A program made the position numbers and the translations under genes. DNA of 64,000 nucleotides from Rostratula benghalensis (taxonomy: Eukaryota; Chordata; Aves; Charadriiformes; Rostratulidae): NCBI GenBank assembly GCA_013399305.1, contig VXAI01000097.1, forward strand, positions 1,301,495 to 1,365,494, read 5' to 3'. This document shows positions 1 to 13,454 of the stretch, piece after piece. Every line of letters starts with the position of its first letter. The stretch's first letter is position 1. The notes below the pieces were generated by a model. It was not told the DNA's origin. It saw nothing but the letters and a program-made list of their open reading frames with translations, and searched no databases.

Positions 1-3000
1 AAAATAGAAACAGAAGTGCTTTTGAGATGGTGGAAACAAAATTTATTACCACCACTGGTTGAGCAGCAAAGGGATCTAAGCTAGTTTCCCAGCACTTGCT
101 GTGCAGACTGGGAACCACCGAGAAGTGATGCAGCTGGCCACCTTGTGGTAAATGCAGTAACACTCAGCAGAGATTGCAGATGCAGGATTTTAAAGAAATT
201 ACACTAAAAAAAAGCTGCAGAGTTTAATTTTATTTCAAAGGATTGTTTTATTTTAAAGGATTGTTGTGAACCTTCTAAGAAAGACTTGTATTTGCTGTAA
301 AGGCTGCCTTACGAGTGAATAGAAAGCCACCATTGCAGAGCTGAACAGGATTCAGCTGTCCTTGACACAAGTTCCAGTAAGAAGAAATAATCAATAGCCT
401 TGAACAGGTTAGCAGATGAACAGGAAACAGTTCCTATCAAACACTGATCCTTATCCCTGCTCTAAAACACACTCTTAAGGCTCATCCCACTTGTGTGAAT
501 GGTTTCTAAGTGGGCCTTTTTTTTTTTTTTTTTTTAACATCCCTTTTGCTGTGCTGAATCTCCCTCCTAGAAAGGGTGCCACGTTCCACATTAATAGTAG
601 CACTGCAGCCAGTAGACCCCCTGCAAGCCTCAGGCTCATTGCTGCTGCGTTCACTGTCTTGTGATGAACTTCATTCCACTCTGATTCAATATTAGGGAGA
701 AGAATTGCGAATTCTTTCAGTCTTGCGGAATTGTTCGTGGGTGGGTCAAATAAACAGAGAGGGAAGCTGGCTAGTTTGGTAACAGGGAGGCTTTCCTCAT
801 TGAAACATCACAGGCAATAAATAACCATTCAGTGGGTTTTCATTTGTTCTCTTGATTATTCCATGTCAGTAACAAAAAGAAATCAACTGGTGTTATGTTT
901 AAATGAAGAAAAAAACATATATTTTCATTTGTACTAAAGTCATACAGCGGAAACCTAGGATGTTTGCAAAGAAAGATTATATTGGAAAATAAACCACACA
1001 GAATTTATAACGGACTTTAATCCTTTTTCTTTTCTCTCTCAGACAAGCTCATTACAGAAGGAGAACTGAATTTCTGCAGTAGCTGCCTTCACTCACGGAC
1101 CTCTGATGAGCAATCAGCACTGTGCATTGAAGCATGAACTTTATATGTGTACAGAAATTCACAGTTCAACAAATTCCCCAGATCAACCAGGAGATGGAAT
1201 AACAGCAGAATTAGATGTGTTATTACAGATAGTGACCCAACACCTTCATTCTTCGTCTTTCATTTACCTTTCCCTTTGGCCTGCATCCAAAATGACAAAC
1301 TGAGTCTGTCTTGGCTCAGTCACTTCTGTGATGAAGTGTTTGATGAAATTTCTGCAGGCCAAAAATACTATTGCTTTCTTTTTAATTTTGATATATTTTT
1401 TCTTTTGCTGCAAGTCCAATAGAAGCCACGTATAGATGAAAGAGATAAAAGAAAATGTCACATTGTTCAGGCTTTGAATTAAAATAAGGTTCTTGCATCC
1501 CAGTATTTTCATGTAGGAAAACACGCAAAAGATCCTGCATGTCTTCCACTTTTCCAAAAGGAATCAAAGCAGCTGATTCCTCCTCCAAATATACCTCCTC
1601 CCCACAAGCTTGCCACCATGTCCCTGGTCATCGTGGTTTCCAACAGCAGTTCCAGCTCATCTGCCTTGCACAAGCTGCAGTGACGGGCTTCTCCATGACA
1701 CCAATGGGGAGCCAAAACCCCAGTGTCTCTGGGCTGACCCAGCACCTGCAGCCAGCGCAGAAGACAACATATTGGTTCCTGTTGGGGAGGTTGGCTGTCT
1801 GCTGAGGTAGGCAGACATTGCTATACATTGCAATAATTTATTAGGACCAGCTTCCCTTCTTCAAACTGGTCTGCAACACTTGCAAAGGCATGAACTTCTT
1901 TCTGTGGCACTGGGGAGGACACCACTGCTCACAGGTTGTGGAAAGTTAACTCGAAATCCACAGGAACATTTGTGGCAAGATCCATTCATTTAATATATGC
2001 CAAAGTATGTTATATGTATGTATATATTCGCAGGCAAGGTAAGGAAAGGGTGGCAGTCTCAATTTTGGATTTACTAAAAGCACTTCAAGCATCTCTCCTA
2101 CAGAACATGGGCTCAGGAGAAGGCCTTGCATTAGCAAAGCATTGCTGGGCCCTGGTGACACCCAAGGTGTTTTCAGGAACACACTGCCCAACCATCAGGC
2201 TTTGCAGAGCCTGTTTTCTAGAGTGGGACTCCCCATTACGCATCACACACTGCCAACCAGGCTGCCATGAACATGTGAAATTTACCTGCAGGTAAAGGGA
2301 GGAAGGTCAGGAAAAACATAAAATGAATATGTAGCTTTCTTTAATTTTTCGCACCAGCAGAACCAGTGGCAGACAGACCGTAAAACCAGGTGCTGGGACA
2401 AGAGTATTTCCAGTTGTGCATGCATAGGCTGCTGCAGCAGCAGCTGTAACCAGCTGACTCTGAAACTGGAGCTTCCTCACTTGTTGGATGACCCAACTGC
2501 AGAAGTAAAAAAGAATTTGGCCTTGAATAGCAGGTGATATTTTTATATTTCAGTTCAAACTTTTTCCTTAACAGGCAAGGAGAGGGGCTCTTAGATCTCA
2601 GGTGCCTCATAAAAATACTCAGAGTAAATTTACTTTAATAAGGCCCATCTGTCATATCTGGGACTTCAGACTTCCCTCACCTCATACAAGTCTTAAGCCA
2701 AAGTAACATCAGCAACACCAGCAGCACAGAATCTGTCATTTCTTTCTTACTTTTTTTTTTTTTTTTCCCCATTGTTACCTTGTATCTTCTTCTTCCCCCT
2801 CTCCCTCCACATTTGGGTAATATTTCTAAGATTTTTGGTCACAAAAAATATCTTAATGTAATACATATTCCATTAAATACGAATTTTTGGAACCACATCC
2901 TTGATGTATGAGCGTAGTAAGAATGACTCTGTAATGGACCCTGTTTGTAGGGACACAGCACTGCAGGGTGCACCCATCCCTGGGTCAGACTTGTTTTCAT

Positions 3001-4592
3001 GTCCCACTTGCTGCTGGCCAAGCCTGTCACTTTCCTGCACCAACCATGTCTCACTGGTACAGCAGCCTGACATCCAGTATCATCTGTCCCCACCCAAGGT
3101 CTGTCATCCAGGTGGGAGCATCTTCCCAAATGCTGGAAGGCATCACAAGTCCTGCTGGCATCAGCAACCAAAACCACTCTGTGGAATGGTTCATACGAAT
3201 AATACATACATTTATTTTATTCACTAAAGGGATAGATACATTGTCATGTTCTAAACAGTCCCAAGAAGACTACAAGAAATGTGGGGTGTATCAGGACAGC
3301 ACCAGCTTCCCCCACTGGTGCTACTCAAAGGTTCCTCTCCTGCTTTTGTCCCAGCCCCGTGCCCAGTGGGTCATCCTCCATTCCCTCCTCCACAGCTACG
3401 GGCTCTGCTGTGTTCACCAGGAACTTTGCACACCCACATTAGTGATTTTTCATTTAAAGTCCCCACCTTCAAGTCCCAGCTTCAAGTCGCCACCGTCAAC
3501 TCCTCCAACTGGCTTCCTAATTCAAAGCTACTGGTTCACAAGCACAGCATCACCTATGCACCTCTGCAGTTGAAGTGCCAAGGATGGCAGCACATGGAGT
3601 TCCATCACTCAGCTTTATGGTTCTGAGGACTTGAGTTTCCAAAAAGTTTAAGGAACCAGGTTAACATCTTCAGAGGTTTTCCTTCCCTGGTACTGCTGCA
3701 GCAGGGTTCCTCAGAGAGCACATGTTTGATGTCACACCAGTGATGGAAAATGTCCCTGAAGGTATTTTAATTAGTTCAAGCTGGCTTATTCTACCACAGG
3801 GGATCTCAAAGGTCCCATAGCTTTATTATCACAGAGCTCTGAGCTGATGTGTCTGATAGCAGCCTGCATCAGATCTGATTGCCATTAAATCATTAGCAGT
3901 CCATAAAAACTGAAAATAAATCAGGCTATTATTCACCAGACTTTGGCCATTTCCTAATCTCATGAAACACAAAAATAGCTATGCTAATGACACTGTTATG
4001 AATCTGGTTTTCTTGCTTATCATTACCATTTTAAAGTGGCTTAAATGGACTAGTAATCACCATAGCAACAAAGCAGAAGTCAGGAGGATTACTATCAAGA
4101 GAATTTGTTGTCTTAAACGGCAACATGGGTTTTCTACATCTTTTTAGTGAAACCTGTGTTTCTTCTGATTTTGAGCCTGGTAACAGATGATAAAGAAATA
4201 AGAAAAACATTCTCAAGAAAGTTCTATATATACTCAAACCTACACCTCTTATTTATTGATGCAAAGTTTAAGGGTCATAAATATAGAAGCAAGTAAGAAT
4301 TAGTACATTAGGAATGATGTAAGCATGCATTGGGGTAAATAATGCATTCCAGTAGCAAAAGGGTAATGGTCTACCTGGGAAAGCAAACAACCAAGGTCTG
4401 AAAGAAAACCACAGTGTCTTGCTGTATCTCAGGGTTCAGGATTTTGTTTAGAATGATGTTTCCTGCTTCTGCAGCCTCCTTCCATTGATAAACACTCACA
4501 GACCCTTAAATGACCTGTCACAATACACATCACAGCCTAACATTGCTATTTCAGTTGTTCCTCAGCTAATGGCAAACCCAGCTAATTATAGA
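1..4592. other. Non-coding DNA, distal to the GRAMD4 3' end
   Basis: I see T runs (518-535 and 2751-2766) but no recognisable exon, RNA gene or transposon. Open frames here, the longest 201 codons at 2968-3573, have no family resemblance and low-complexity Pro/Ser composition. The 3' UTR of a convergent neighbour such as CERK could lie here unrecognised. Confidence 0.6.
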
Positions 4593-4680
4593 NNNNNNNN
4601 NNNNNNNNNNNNNNNNNNNNNNNNNNNNNNNNNNNNNNNNNNNNNNNNNNNNNNNNNNNNNNNNNNNNNNNNNNNNNNNN
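4593..4680. other. Assembly gap, 88 N
   Basis: 88 consecutive undetermined bases. Any reading frame crossing it is an artefact. Confidence 0.99.
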
Positions 4681-7600
4681 TTAGAGAGTTTAGATCTGTC
4701 TGAAACAAAATTACCAACATTGAAATAGCTATTGTTGCTACTGCCTCTTTTCTACCCTTCCCTGTTTCTGGAAGACTTGATAAGTCACAAGAAGCAGGAA
4801 ATTGATTCAAAACTGTTTAAACCCCTCTCTCTCTTTCATTTTTTAATATTGAATCATGTCAGCATGTACACCTGACACACTCTCTGGGAAAAAACTCCCC
4901 CTTGGAAAACCAAGCCAGCTGCAGCTGAGGTTGGGGGGCTGGGATGTTCCTCTGCCAGGAGCCCTTCACCAGCACATGGCAGCAGGGCCAGGGTCTATGG
5001 GTCCTGGGCGGAGAAGCCAGGGGGAAGCCAGAGGCCAGTTTCTTTTTGGCCAGGTTTCACCCCCTGCTTACATCATCTCGCCCAGCCACCAACGGCAGGA
5101 CTCTGGACTTCCCAAAAAGAAAGATAGCCCTTCCTCCCCAAAATGCCTGACAGCAGGTGCTGTATTTAGGTACTAAATAGGCAAAATAGACAGGAGGTAC
5201 AGGCAAGATGCCTGCCTGAATGCAGGCAGCATTTGGCAGCCTTAGAGGGCAGGGGTTTGCAGCACACAGTGCCTTCTGACCCTATAAAAAGGCAGCGGTG
5301 AGTATTTTCTGCTCTGGGGGGGCTGCCCTTTGATGTGCTGCATGGCACTGCAGCACAGGGACCGTGCCCTGACACCCAGGGCATGAGGCAGGTGTACCCT
5401 CTGGGCTCTGGAGCCCAGGAGCTTCCGGGTGGACAGCTACCCCCAGCCACATCAGCCAGCCTTGGGCTGCTCAAGTTACTGACTAAACACAGCAGACAGC
5501 GCACCCTTGAAGGCAAAGACCTTTTCCAGCTATTTCCAGTCTGTTCACCTTGCTGGAGCCTGAGGGAGTTGCACATAACCTGCCAGAGTCGAGGCCTCTC
5601 CATCCCTCCCCACCTTCCTCCAGCTGCCAGGCTTCTGCATCAGTAGGTGCGAGAAATTGTATTACTTCAGCCTTTAGCCTGCACCTTGGTACAAAAGCAT
5701 CTCAGTGTTACAGAGCACCCAGATTAACTGCATCACATCTCTTCTTGGAACACACAAACATAGTTTTCCTCTTATAAGGGGCTTGGGTGCGTGTCAAAAA
5801 CTTGCATCCTGATGCCACTGAAATCACTGGGTATGGAGACCTTTCCCAAGACCTGCACATTGATCTGTAGCCAGAGGCTATTTTCACCTCCCTGCTGCCA
5901 GGCGTGTAGAAACTGCTGATGAGCAGCTCTAAAGCAGTACACTTCCTTCAAGTTTCTTTCCCTCATTACTAAATACCAACAGACAGACCCAGCTTCAGGC
6001 TGTAACCCAGTCGTGCCCAGGACTCAAGGAGGATGTGGGTCATCTTTAACAGTAAGCTGAAGGCAGAGGGACATGCCAAGCAAGAGCTCACAGGAAAGCA
6101 CATGGGATAAAATACTCCCTCCAGAGGTCTGAGAGATGAGCAGCTGAGAAATGCTGTGGGTGATGGAGACTTCCAGCAACAGCACAGTGCAACAATCCTT
6201 GTACCTCATGGGGACAAGACGCTCTTCCCCATCCTCTGCAGAGGATCTGCACATCCCTCTCACAGCCTCACAGGCTCCTTCACACTCCTCCCCCACCACA
6301 GCAGCTGACAATCAAGAGCTAGTGTCAAAGCTGCCTGCTGCTCATTAAAAACATACAAAATTTGATAGATTACATAGCTCTTCCTAACGAGAGTGTCAAA
6401 CCAAACATCTCCTAAACACACTTCAACATCATTCTCTGCAACAGCTTCCCTTTGAGTTGGTTAAGTGCCTCCTTCATCAGCTGTATTTCATCAACAAATT
6501 ACCAGAGGGAAAGGGTTTTTGGGTCACCTCAACCACATCAATAGCAAAAGCAAGTACAGACCAAATGTCCCCTGGGCCCAGGCTGGTCCAGTACAGCACA
6601 GTCCCCTGGCTCTGCTGGCAGTGCTCCTGATCTGCAGACTGGGCTTCCCAAAAGGACTCACCAAGTCGTTCCTGCACTTGAGGAACTCCACCAAACAGTC
6701 TAAAACCAGTCAGAAAGAGTCACTGTAACAAAACCAGATAAATGCCACAGGACAGGCAAGACTCCTCTGTACCAGTGTCCCTGTCTCCTCATCACAGCTG
6801 CCCTCTGCCTTGGTGCAAGGCACAGCGTGAGTGGCACAGTCCATCCCACACAGAGCTGGTGGATTTAAAACATAACAGACACAAAATGTGGAACCAGGGT
6901 GTGCAAACTGGGGTAACAGCCTAAACAAGAACTGTTTTGCTAAGAAAAAAGTTCAGGTTTTGACTGAAAACTGTCTGGCTGTAGCCACTAGAGAGAAGAG
7001 CAGGACCCCTTCCACCTCTGCCCACCCAGAAGTGTCTCAGGGACAGCACTGGTTCAACATGCCAGAGGCACAAAGCCCAGGAGCTTCTGTCACTTGTCCC
7101 AGCTGGGACAAGCTCAAGCATGAGGCGGGCTATGACTCTCCTGGGTCAAGAGGAGAATGAAGCAGTGACTTGCACCCAGCAAGGAGCTGCAGAGGGACCT
7201 CGCTCCGGCCACTCTCTGTGCTGAGGAGGACCATGAGGAGAGTGATGTTGGGGCTGACAGAAATGAGATAAATTCACTTCTTCCAGTTATTCTCCCCACC
7301 CCTTTCTACTAAAGCACCACAGCTTTCATCTGCCAAAGATTCATTCCAGGCCCAACCCTTCAGAAGCCAAATTTCCCAGCAGATTTAGCCAAAAACCCAT
7401 TAACCACCTGAAGCAGGCAGGAAAACTCCCAGCCTTACAATATGGAAGGTTCAAGGTGATGCCAGAGCCACCTCCCAGTGAGCGGTGCCACCAGCTCCCA
7501 AGCCACGTGGTGGCCCTTGGTCCCTGCAGAAGCATGGTGTGACTGGAGGCAGCTGCAGGGACAGAGATGGGGAGAGCTGCAGGAGCACGACGGCTGGGCA

Positions 7601-7842
7601 CAGGGGTGAAGGATCTGGAAAAAAACTCCATGCAAGTCCATCTGCTGTGTGCTGAAAGGTAAGGTTTTGGCCTGTTTGTCAGTGCACTCACACCCACAGG
7701 CACAGATGCAGAAAGGAAATGGTAAAACTGGAGAGTAACATAGGATAAAAAAACCCCACCAAACAAACCAAACCAAAAAACCCAACATCAAAACCACCCC
7801 ACAAATATATCCTTACTCTTGAGTTTGGGAACTGAGCACGTT
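4681..7842. other. Non-coding DNA, moderately GC-rich
   Basis: Sequence of higher GC than the GRAMD4 introns, with no recognisable coding exon on either strand. A C/A-rich tract (about 7745-7805) precedes the CR1 end. Confidence 0.6.
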
Positions 7843-8272
7843 TAGTTTGGAGAGGAGGAGGCTGAGGGGAGACCTCATTGCCCTCTACAGCTACCTGAAA
7901 GGAGGTTGCAGAGAAGTGGATGTTGGCCTCTTCTCCCAGGTGAATAACGACAGGACCGGGGGAAACAGTACGGAGTTGCGGCAGGGGAAGTTTAGACTGG
8001 ATGTTAGGAAGAATTACTTTACTGAGAGCGTGGTCAGGCACTGCGATGGTCTGCCCAGGGAGGTGGTGGAGTCACCATCCCTGGAGGTATTTAAGAAACA
8101 TATAGATATGGCCTTCAGGGCACGGTTTAGTGGCTGAGATTTTTGGGTGTGGTGGTTGCTGTTGTGGTGGGGGTTTTTTGGGTGTGGAGGATGGGGTTTT
8201 TTGGGTCTTTTTTCATTGTTTATGGTCAGACTCGATCTCAAAGATTGCTTCCAACAATGAAGATTCTGTGAT
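7843..8272 (+). mobile_element. CR1 LINE 3' end with expanded G/T tract
   Basis: Contains GAGGAGGCTGAGGGGAGACC, TTAGACTGGATGTTAGGAAG, CATCCCTGGAGGTATTTAAG and the terminal GATTCTGTGATT. Between the body and the tail is a G/T-rich insertion (about 8143-8212) absent from the other copies here. The 5' end is truncated. Confidence 0.93.
8143..8212 (+). repeat. G/T-rich tract with G-quadruplex potential
   Basis: G runs of 3-5 separated by T blocks (GGGGG TTTTTT GGG ... GGGG TTTTTT GGG). Four runs within about 40 bases fit a loose G-quadruplex pattern on the plus strand. Confidence 0.6.
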
Positions 8273-11200
8273 TTTTAGGAGAAAGCACTGCCCCACAGAT
8301 GACAAGTCTGCTGTTCCTCCTGCATGGACAGTTTGAGAGCACTGTTCCCACCTGCCTCCCACTTCCTGGAGGGACCAGCTAGCTGCAGCACAGTGCTGCT
8401 GGAAAAGCTGTGGCTCTCAAGGCAACATCCTCAAAGGGAAAGCCCACACAACCTCTCCTGGCCACTGTCCCTTGCTCCCCTCCAACCATCTCTGCTCTGA
8501 TTGCTAAGACACCAAAAAACAGACAAGCAACTACCACCACCACCATTCCTCACTTTCTTTTTGCCAGCTCTGGCTGAAGTTTTGAGAAAAGGAGCATGGG
8601 AAAAGTCAGTGCTTGAAGGAATGGGATTTAGCAGATTAAATGTAGCTTTAACAGCAGCATATGTACTGACTCTAAATATTTGCACAATCAGGTTTCGTGC
8701 ATTTAAGTGCACACATAGATATTAGTTTTAGCTCAGTTTCTTTGCATTAATCTTTAATATTATAAACTCAGGACCAGCCTTCAAGGTGTATTCAATTAAT
8801 ATTCAAAAGTTACCTCTGGAATCTGATGGACATTGCAAAACTGAATAGGGGACCATAGAGGCAATTGCATATTTTGGCTGTTACAGACACCAAAATCACA
8901 CCTGCAGCTGCAGATCCCAGGGCAGCTACACCAGCCTGCAACAGCTTGCTGTGCTGGAAAGGGAGACATAAACTGCTCTTCTCACTGCTCTCAGGTCCTC
9001 TACAGAGCTCTTGCCCTTTTATGAAGGTCCAGTGAGCCCTTGTGCAGACATAAGATAGGTGGCAGAAGGCAGGGAGCTCTTAGCTTGGTGTGAAACCATC
9101 GTCAGCTTAAAACGTTTGCTTAAGCAGAGGCTTTTCAAGAAGGTGTTTACCCACTTGGACCTGGAGCCTGGCAGGGCTCCTGTCACCTACAAGTAAGGAG
9201 AAAACTGTATGGTGCACAATAAGTCTTCACTAAGCAGTTCAGCTTGTCAAGAATATAAAACAATAAACCTACCCAAATGGCAGGAATAAATTTTAAGCAT
9301 AAGTTAGAGCAATAAGTCCAAGATGTTTGCTGAGTTTCTATATGATTATTTTATGGGGTTTTTTGCTGTGGTAATTTTCCCCAAAAAGCCACCAGACGCA
9401 AGTGATATTCACCACACAATGACCTCGCATGAAGACCATGGTGGTCATATTTGAAAATGGCCATTAGGGCAATGCAATAAATCCACATTCTTCCCATACA
9501 CATTCTTTATACGCTTTTTGCTATATTTAAAACCAGAGTCTCAGCACATTTACGTGTCTTTGAAGACAGAATCTCCTCCCCTTTTCCAAAAGCCCTTCTG
9601 AACTCTGCTCTGTCACAGATGGTGCAGGGAACACACACAGCCATCACCAGTCCAGTTTTGGACTCACAGCTGCCAGTCCCCCACATCCCATCTGCCTTCC
9701 CTTCCAGCAGACACCATTTCAGTCCTACATCACCCAGATCAAGTCCTGGGCTTAACTCCCCTCTGCTGTGCTTTGCTTTCCTTGGAAAGTGGCCAGAGCT
9801 CCTCATCTTGCAGAAGGATTTGAGCACAGACAACACCACTCCATGACCTACACAGTCAGGGCTGCTTATTTTGGGAAGTTGTAGGGGTCAACACACCATG
9901 AGAAACAACATGAAGATCCATCTGTGAGCAGGAAGACAGCTTTCTGAGGCAACGACCCTGCTAGGTGAGCACTGTGAGCAGTGATGACGCTCTGTGTAGC
10001 TCTGGAAACTTTCCTAGAGCACGTCCACCAACCAACACCGTTCACACGTTTCCAGCAGGCATCCAAAGCGTGAGGTATTGCAAGAAAAACACATCTGAAA
10101 TACAGGAAAGCCAAGCTTTAAAATACTAAACCCTGTCCCTAAAATAAAGAAAGGTAAATGCTACTGGTTTTACACACACACACACATATACACACTCCAT
10201 AAAGTAATGTCCGTTTGATCATTTCCCTCCAAACTTTTTTTGCAATGAGTTTCTTTTATTCCCAAATGCTTCACAGACAACATCTTTGCAAACGTATAGA
10301 CTTGCATGGTATTTTTAGGGATTATTTGGTTTAGAAAGGAGCTCAGGCAAATCTTATCCCCAATTCCTCTTGTGTGGCTGGGTTAACACTTCTCAGTGGC
10401 TCATAATGTTTCTGGTCAAAGGAGATGATTTTTCAAAATATAAAAATAACAATGAATATAGTTACTTGATTTACAGACTTCATACTAGGAGCACGCTTTC
10501 CCAAATACTTACGTGACCTAAAAAAGTAGGGAGAGGACTTTCAGAAGTTCTTACTGACTTAGCTGTGAGAGGTTAAAAACTCACCCCTGTGGTCAAGAGC
10601 AGGATGGAGATGCCTGAGCAAATATTGGCTTAGGTTCAGTCCTTCCCAAACACCATCTTGCAGCAGCAGCTACCTCTACATTTATTCCTCTACAAACGTG
10701 TTTTGTTTGACACAGACTTGCACAAGTCAGAAAACTGGCTTTGTCAAGAAGAGATTTGCCTGCTTCAAAGAGCTTGCTCAGCAGTTCCAAGCAGTGTCCT
10801 CTCCCTTCAGTTGCGTGGGTCATCAGTAGCAAAGACGTGACACATCAGCGTGAGAAAATGGAAGCCACGGAGCAATCCAAACCAACTGAAACAGAAAATC
10901 CAAAGAGGAATGAGAGGAAAAGCTCTCAATTCAAAAACTTGAGCAGTCATGGAGACAGCAAAACAGAAACTGGACAATTTAGGAATGAAAAAAGAGCAAC
11001 TTCTCTCAGACATAATTCAGCGTGAACTTTCAGCTAGACTGTAAGGTAAAAGCCAGCCATGAATGACTCCAGGAAATGAGGATGAAGAGAAATCTCTGGT
11101 CTAGGCATGCACGTGATAGTGGGATTTTATCCATTTGCATGAGATCATCCAGAGACAAAATAAAAAGCAGAGGGCAAAGAAAAGGGATGCAGTAGGCCAA

Positions 11201-11316
11201 ATGGGCCAGGTGGTTTTGGAAGAAGGTTTGTGTATGCAACATGAGGAAAGGCAAGAAAAAAGCCCAAACATAAAGGAAAACAAATATAGGGAATTAGGTG
11301 AGGGTGAAGCATAAGG
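8273..11316. other. Non-coding DNA
   Basis: No recognisable gene or transposon. A short (CA)n microsatellite lies at about 10172-10195. Confidence 0.6.
10172..10195. repeat. (CA)n microsatellite
   Basis: ACACACACACACACATATACACAC: short, imperfect. Confidence 0.75.
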
Positions 11317-11475
11317 CAGAAGCTATAGAATAAATAAATGTGGTATTTAATAGAAAAGCATAGTGAAAGTGAAGTGCATCGAAGTGAACAGCTTCTATAG
11401 CAGAAGCTATAGAATAAATAAATGTGGTATTTAATAGAAAAGCATAGTGAAAGTGAAGTGCATCGAAGTGAACAG
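11317..11475. repeat. Perfect 75-bp direct duplication
   Basis: Copy 1 at 11317-11391 and copy 2 at 11401-11475 are identical by eye, with a 9-bp spacer CTTCTATAG. The spacer is an inverted match to the start of the unit (CTATAGAAG-like), so the junction can form a hairpin with arms AGCTTCT and AGAAGCT. The unit ends in GTGAAAGTGAAGTG-type sequence that continues diverged after copy 2. Confidence 0.97.
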
Positions 11476-13429
11476 AATCAAAGTGAAGAGTGAAGGAACA
11501 TACATACAACTATCCACATACAACTATCTTCCATGGAAACTGCCAAAGACTGAACTTCAGTAGAGGAAAGTAAAGGATTTTGCCTAGTTCACATCTGAAA
11601 TAGGCTGTGGCACTCACAAGGCAGAGAGAAGTGAGAAACAGGTATTTACTTTCCCTTCATCTTCCCCTCTCCCAACCAAATCCAACCTGGCCAAACACAG
11701 CATCAGTTCAGGCTAAATATCAAGGACACATTCACAACAGCTACGTCCCTGGGGCACTGCATTAAGCTCACCCAACTCCGAGAGCATCCAAGAGACCAGC
11801 GAGGACACTGTTGCTGTAAAGGACTGTTCCCTTGGCAATCCCCTGACTTCTCAAACACAGAAAAGGTGTGGTCCGAGAAGGTCCACACCTGAAGGTCTGA
11901 GATGAGCTAATAATTCGTGGATAAAACTCTTAGCTTATCCTACAGCTGTCTAAACAGAGGGATTTAAGTGAATCCCCAGGGTTTCAGAAGAGGAACACAG
12001 ACTTAAAAGTTGTTTAAAAGAGATAGCCAAGAACCCCTTCCACTTCTGCAAGGTGAATGCTGTAACTGTCCTCTGCCACTAATGCAGACACTGCACAAGG
12101 CCACGCTCTTACCTCTTTGCCTGTGTTAAGCCTGCAAAGCAGACCACTGCCAGCACTTCTCCTTTCCTTGCAGAGGTGTTACCATTACATGGAGAGAGGG
12201 TAAACAGCTCATTCTATTCGATCCTGTTATTTTCACGGGTTGCTAAAGCCAGCTTGAGAAAGCAAGTACCACTTTTCAGGATCATTGTGTCCCCCCTCCC
12301 CCAAGCACCACACCATCCATGGCCAAAATGAGACCTCCAGGCTCCACAGTCTGCTGCCATGAGGCTTCAGGCAGGCAGGGCTGGATCCAATCTCCGCGCG
12401 TTCTGCTGCAGAGGCAACTCATCTTGTACAAATATTTAATGAAAAATGCATTAAAGCAGTACAAGAGGGAAGTTAAGCATTCTCAGAACTAGTTAAGTAA
12501 TGTCAGAACACATAAAACACCAGCTTAAAAGCACCATTACATCACAGGATGCTTTGCTGCCACCACGAGCAAACAAAAGGAATGGAGCAGCACACATTCA
12601 CAGACTGGAATCTGTGAATTCACAGTCCCAGACTGATCCATTTCAGCTGAGCAAAACACAGAAAGGAGTTATTGTAGAGGCAAACAAACAGGTCTGGATT
12701 AGATGACCGGGCAAGCTCACTCCCGGTACTATGTCCCTCACAGCAGACAAAGGCCCCTGTACCCAGTGCTTGCCAAGAGCTGTGCAGCCTGACTCCCTGG
12801 CACACAGCAGGGAGAAAGCAGCCCTGCCAGTTATCCCCCTGCAGGGTAAAGGGTTACACAGAAGCACAGCCAAAAGCTCAGCAATTAGGTACATGTCAGT
12901 GTCACCAACAAGCTGAAGTGACCACAGAAGAACAGCCATACCTGGATGTGAAACGCCTCTGCTGAGCACACCTCCTACAGACCTCTGGGGTGGAAAAGTG
13001 CTTGTCCTTACCTCCTGTGCCTACCTCTAGCACAGTCCAGTGCTATTTGCCCCATGGAGGAGCTCTGGAGATAGGAGTCTGTACTCCTACGAACGGTCAT
13101 GGGTCCCCCACGCCCCACCCTGCAGTAGCAGCACCTCAGACATCACTGGTTGCTTTTTCATCCCTTAAACTCACCACATGATCATACAGTGACAGATCTA
13201 CTCACAGACAACGATCTGACCAAATAGTATCCACACAATCTCTGGCACATTAACAGGATTGTTTAAAATAAAAGCATGTTCCTTCAAAAACAGTGAGAAA
13301 CAAAACCCACCAGCCTCCCCCCGCAGTGATGGACTCGAGGGGGCCATCAGTGTGGTCCAAAAAAGCACTAACTCACCCCGTTCCAAGAAATCTGGCATAT
13401 TTTTGAAAAGTAAGTTTGTGAAAAGTGTT
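11476..13429. other. Non-coding DNA beyond the GRAMD4 3' end
   Basis: Mixed-composition sequence with no recognised exon, RNA gene or transposon on either strand. Confidence 0.6.
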
Positions 13430-13448
13430 AGCACAAAGCATTTTTAGG

Positions 13449-13454
13449 TTTATT
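13449..13454 (-). promoter_or_regulatory. Candidate distal polyadenylation signal AATAAA
   Basis: TTTATT on the plus strand reads AATAAA on the minus strand. About 15-30 bases further in the transcription direction is T/G-rich sequence (TTTGTG, CTTTTCAC), as expected for a downstream element. No minus-strand coding sequence follows. Confidence 0.45.

Noticed and set aside
2968..3573. 201-codon open frame, the longest in the window
   Set aside because: No recognisable domain, Pro/Ser-rich low-complexity end, overlapped by several other open frames of similar length, and no splice or family support.
4485..4810. Open frames crossing the N gap
   Set aside because: They exist only because undetermined bases contain no stop codons.
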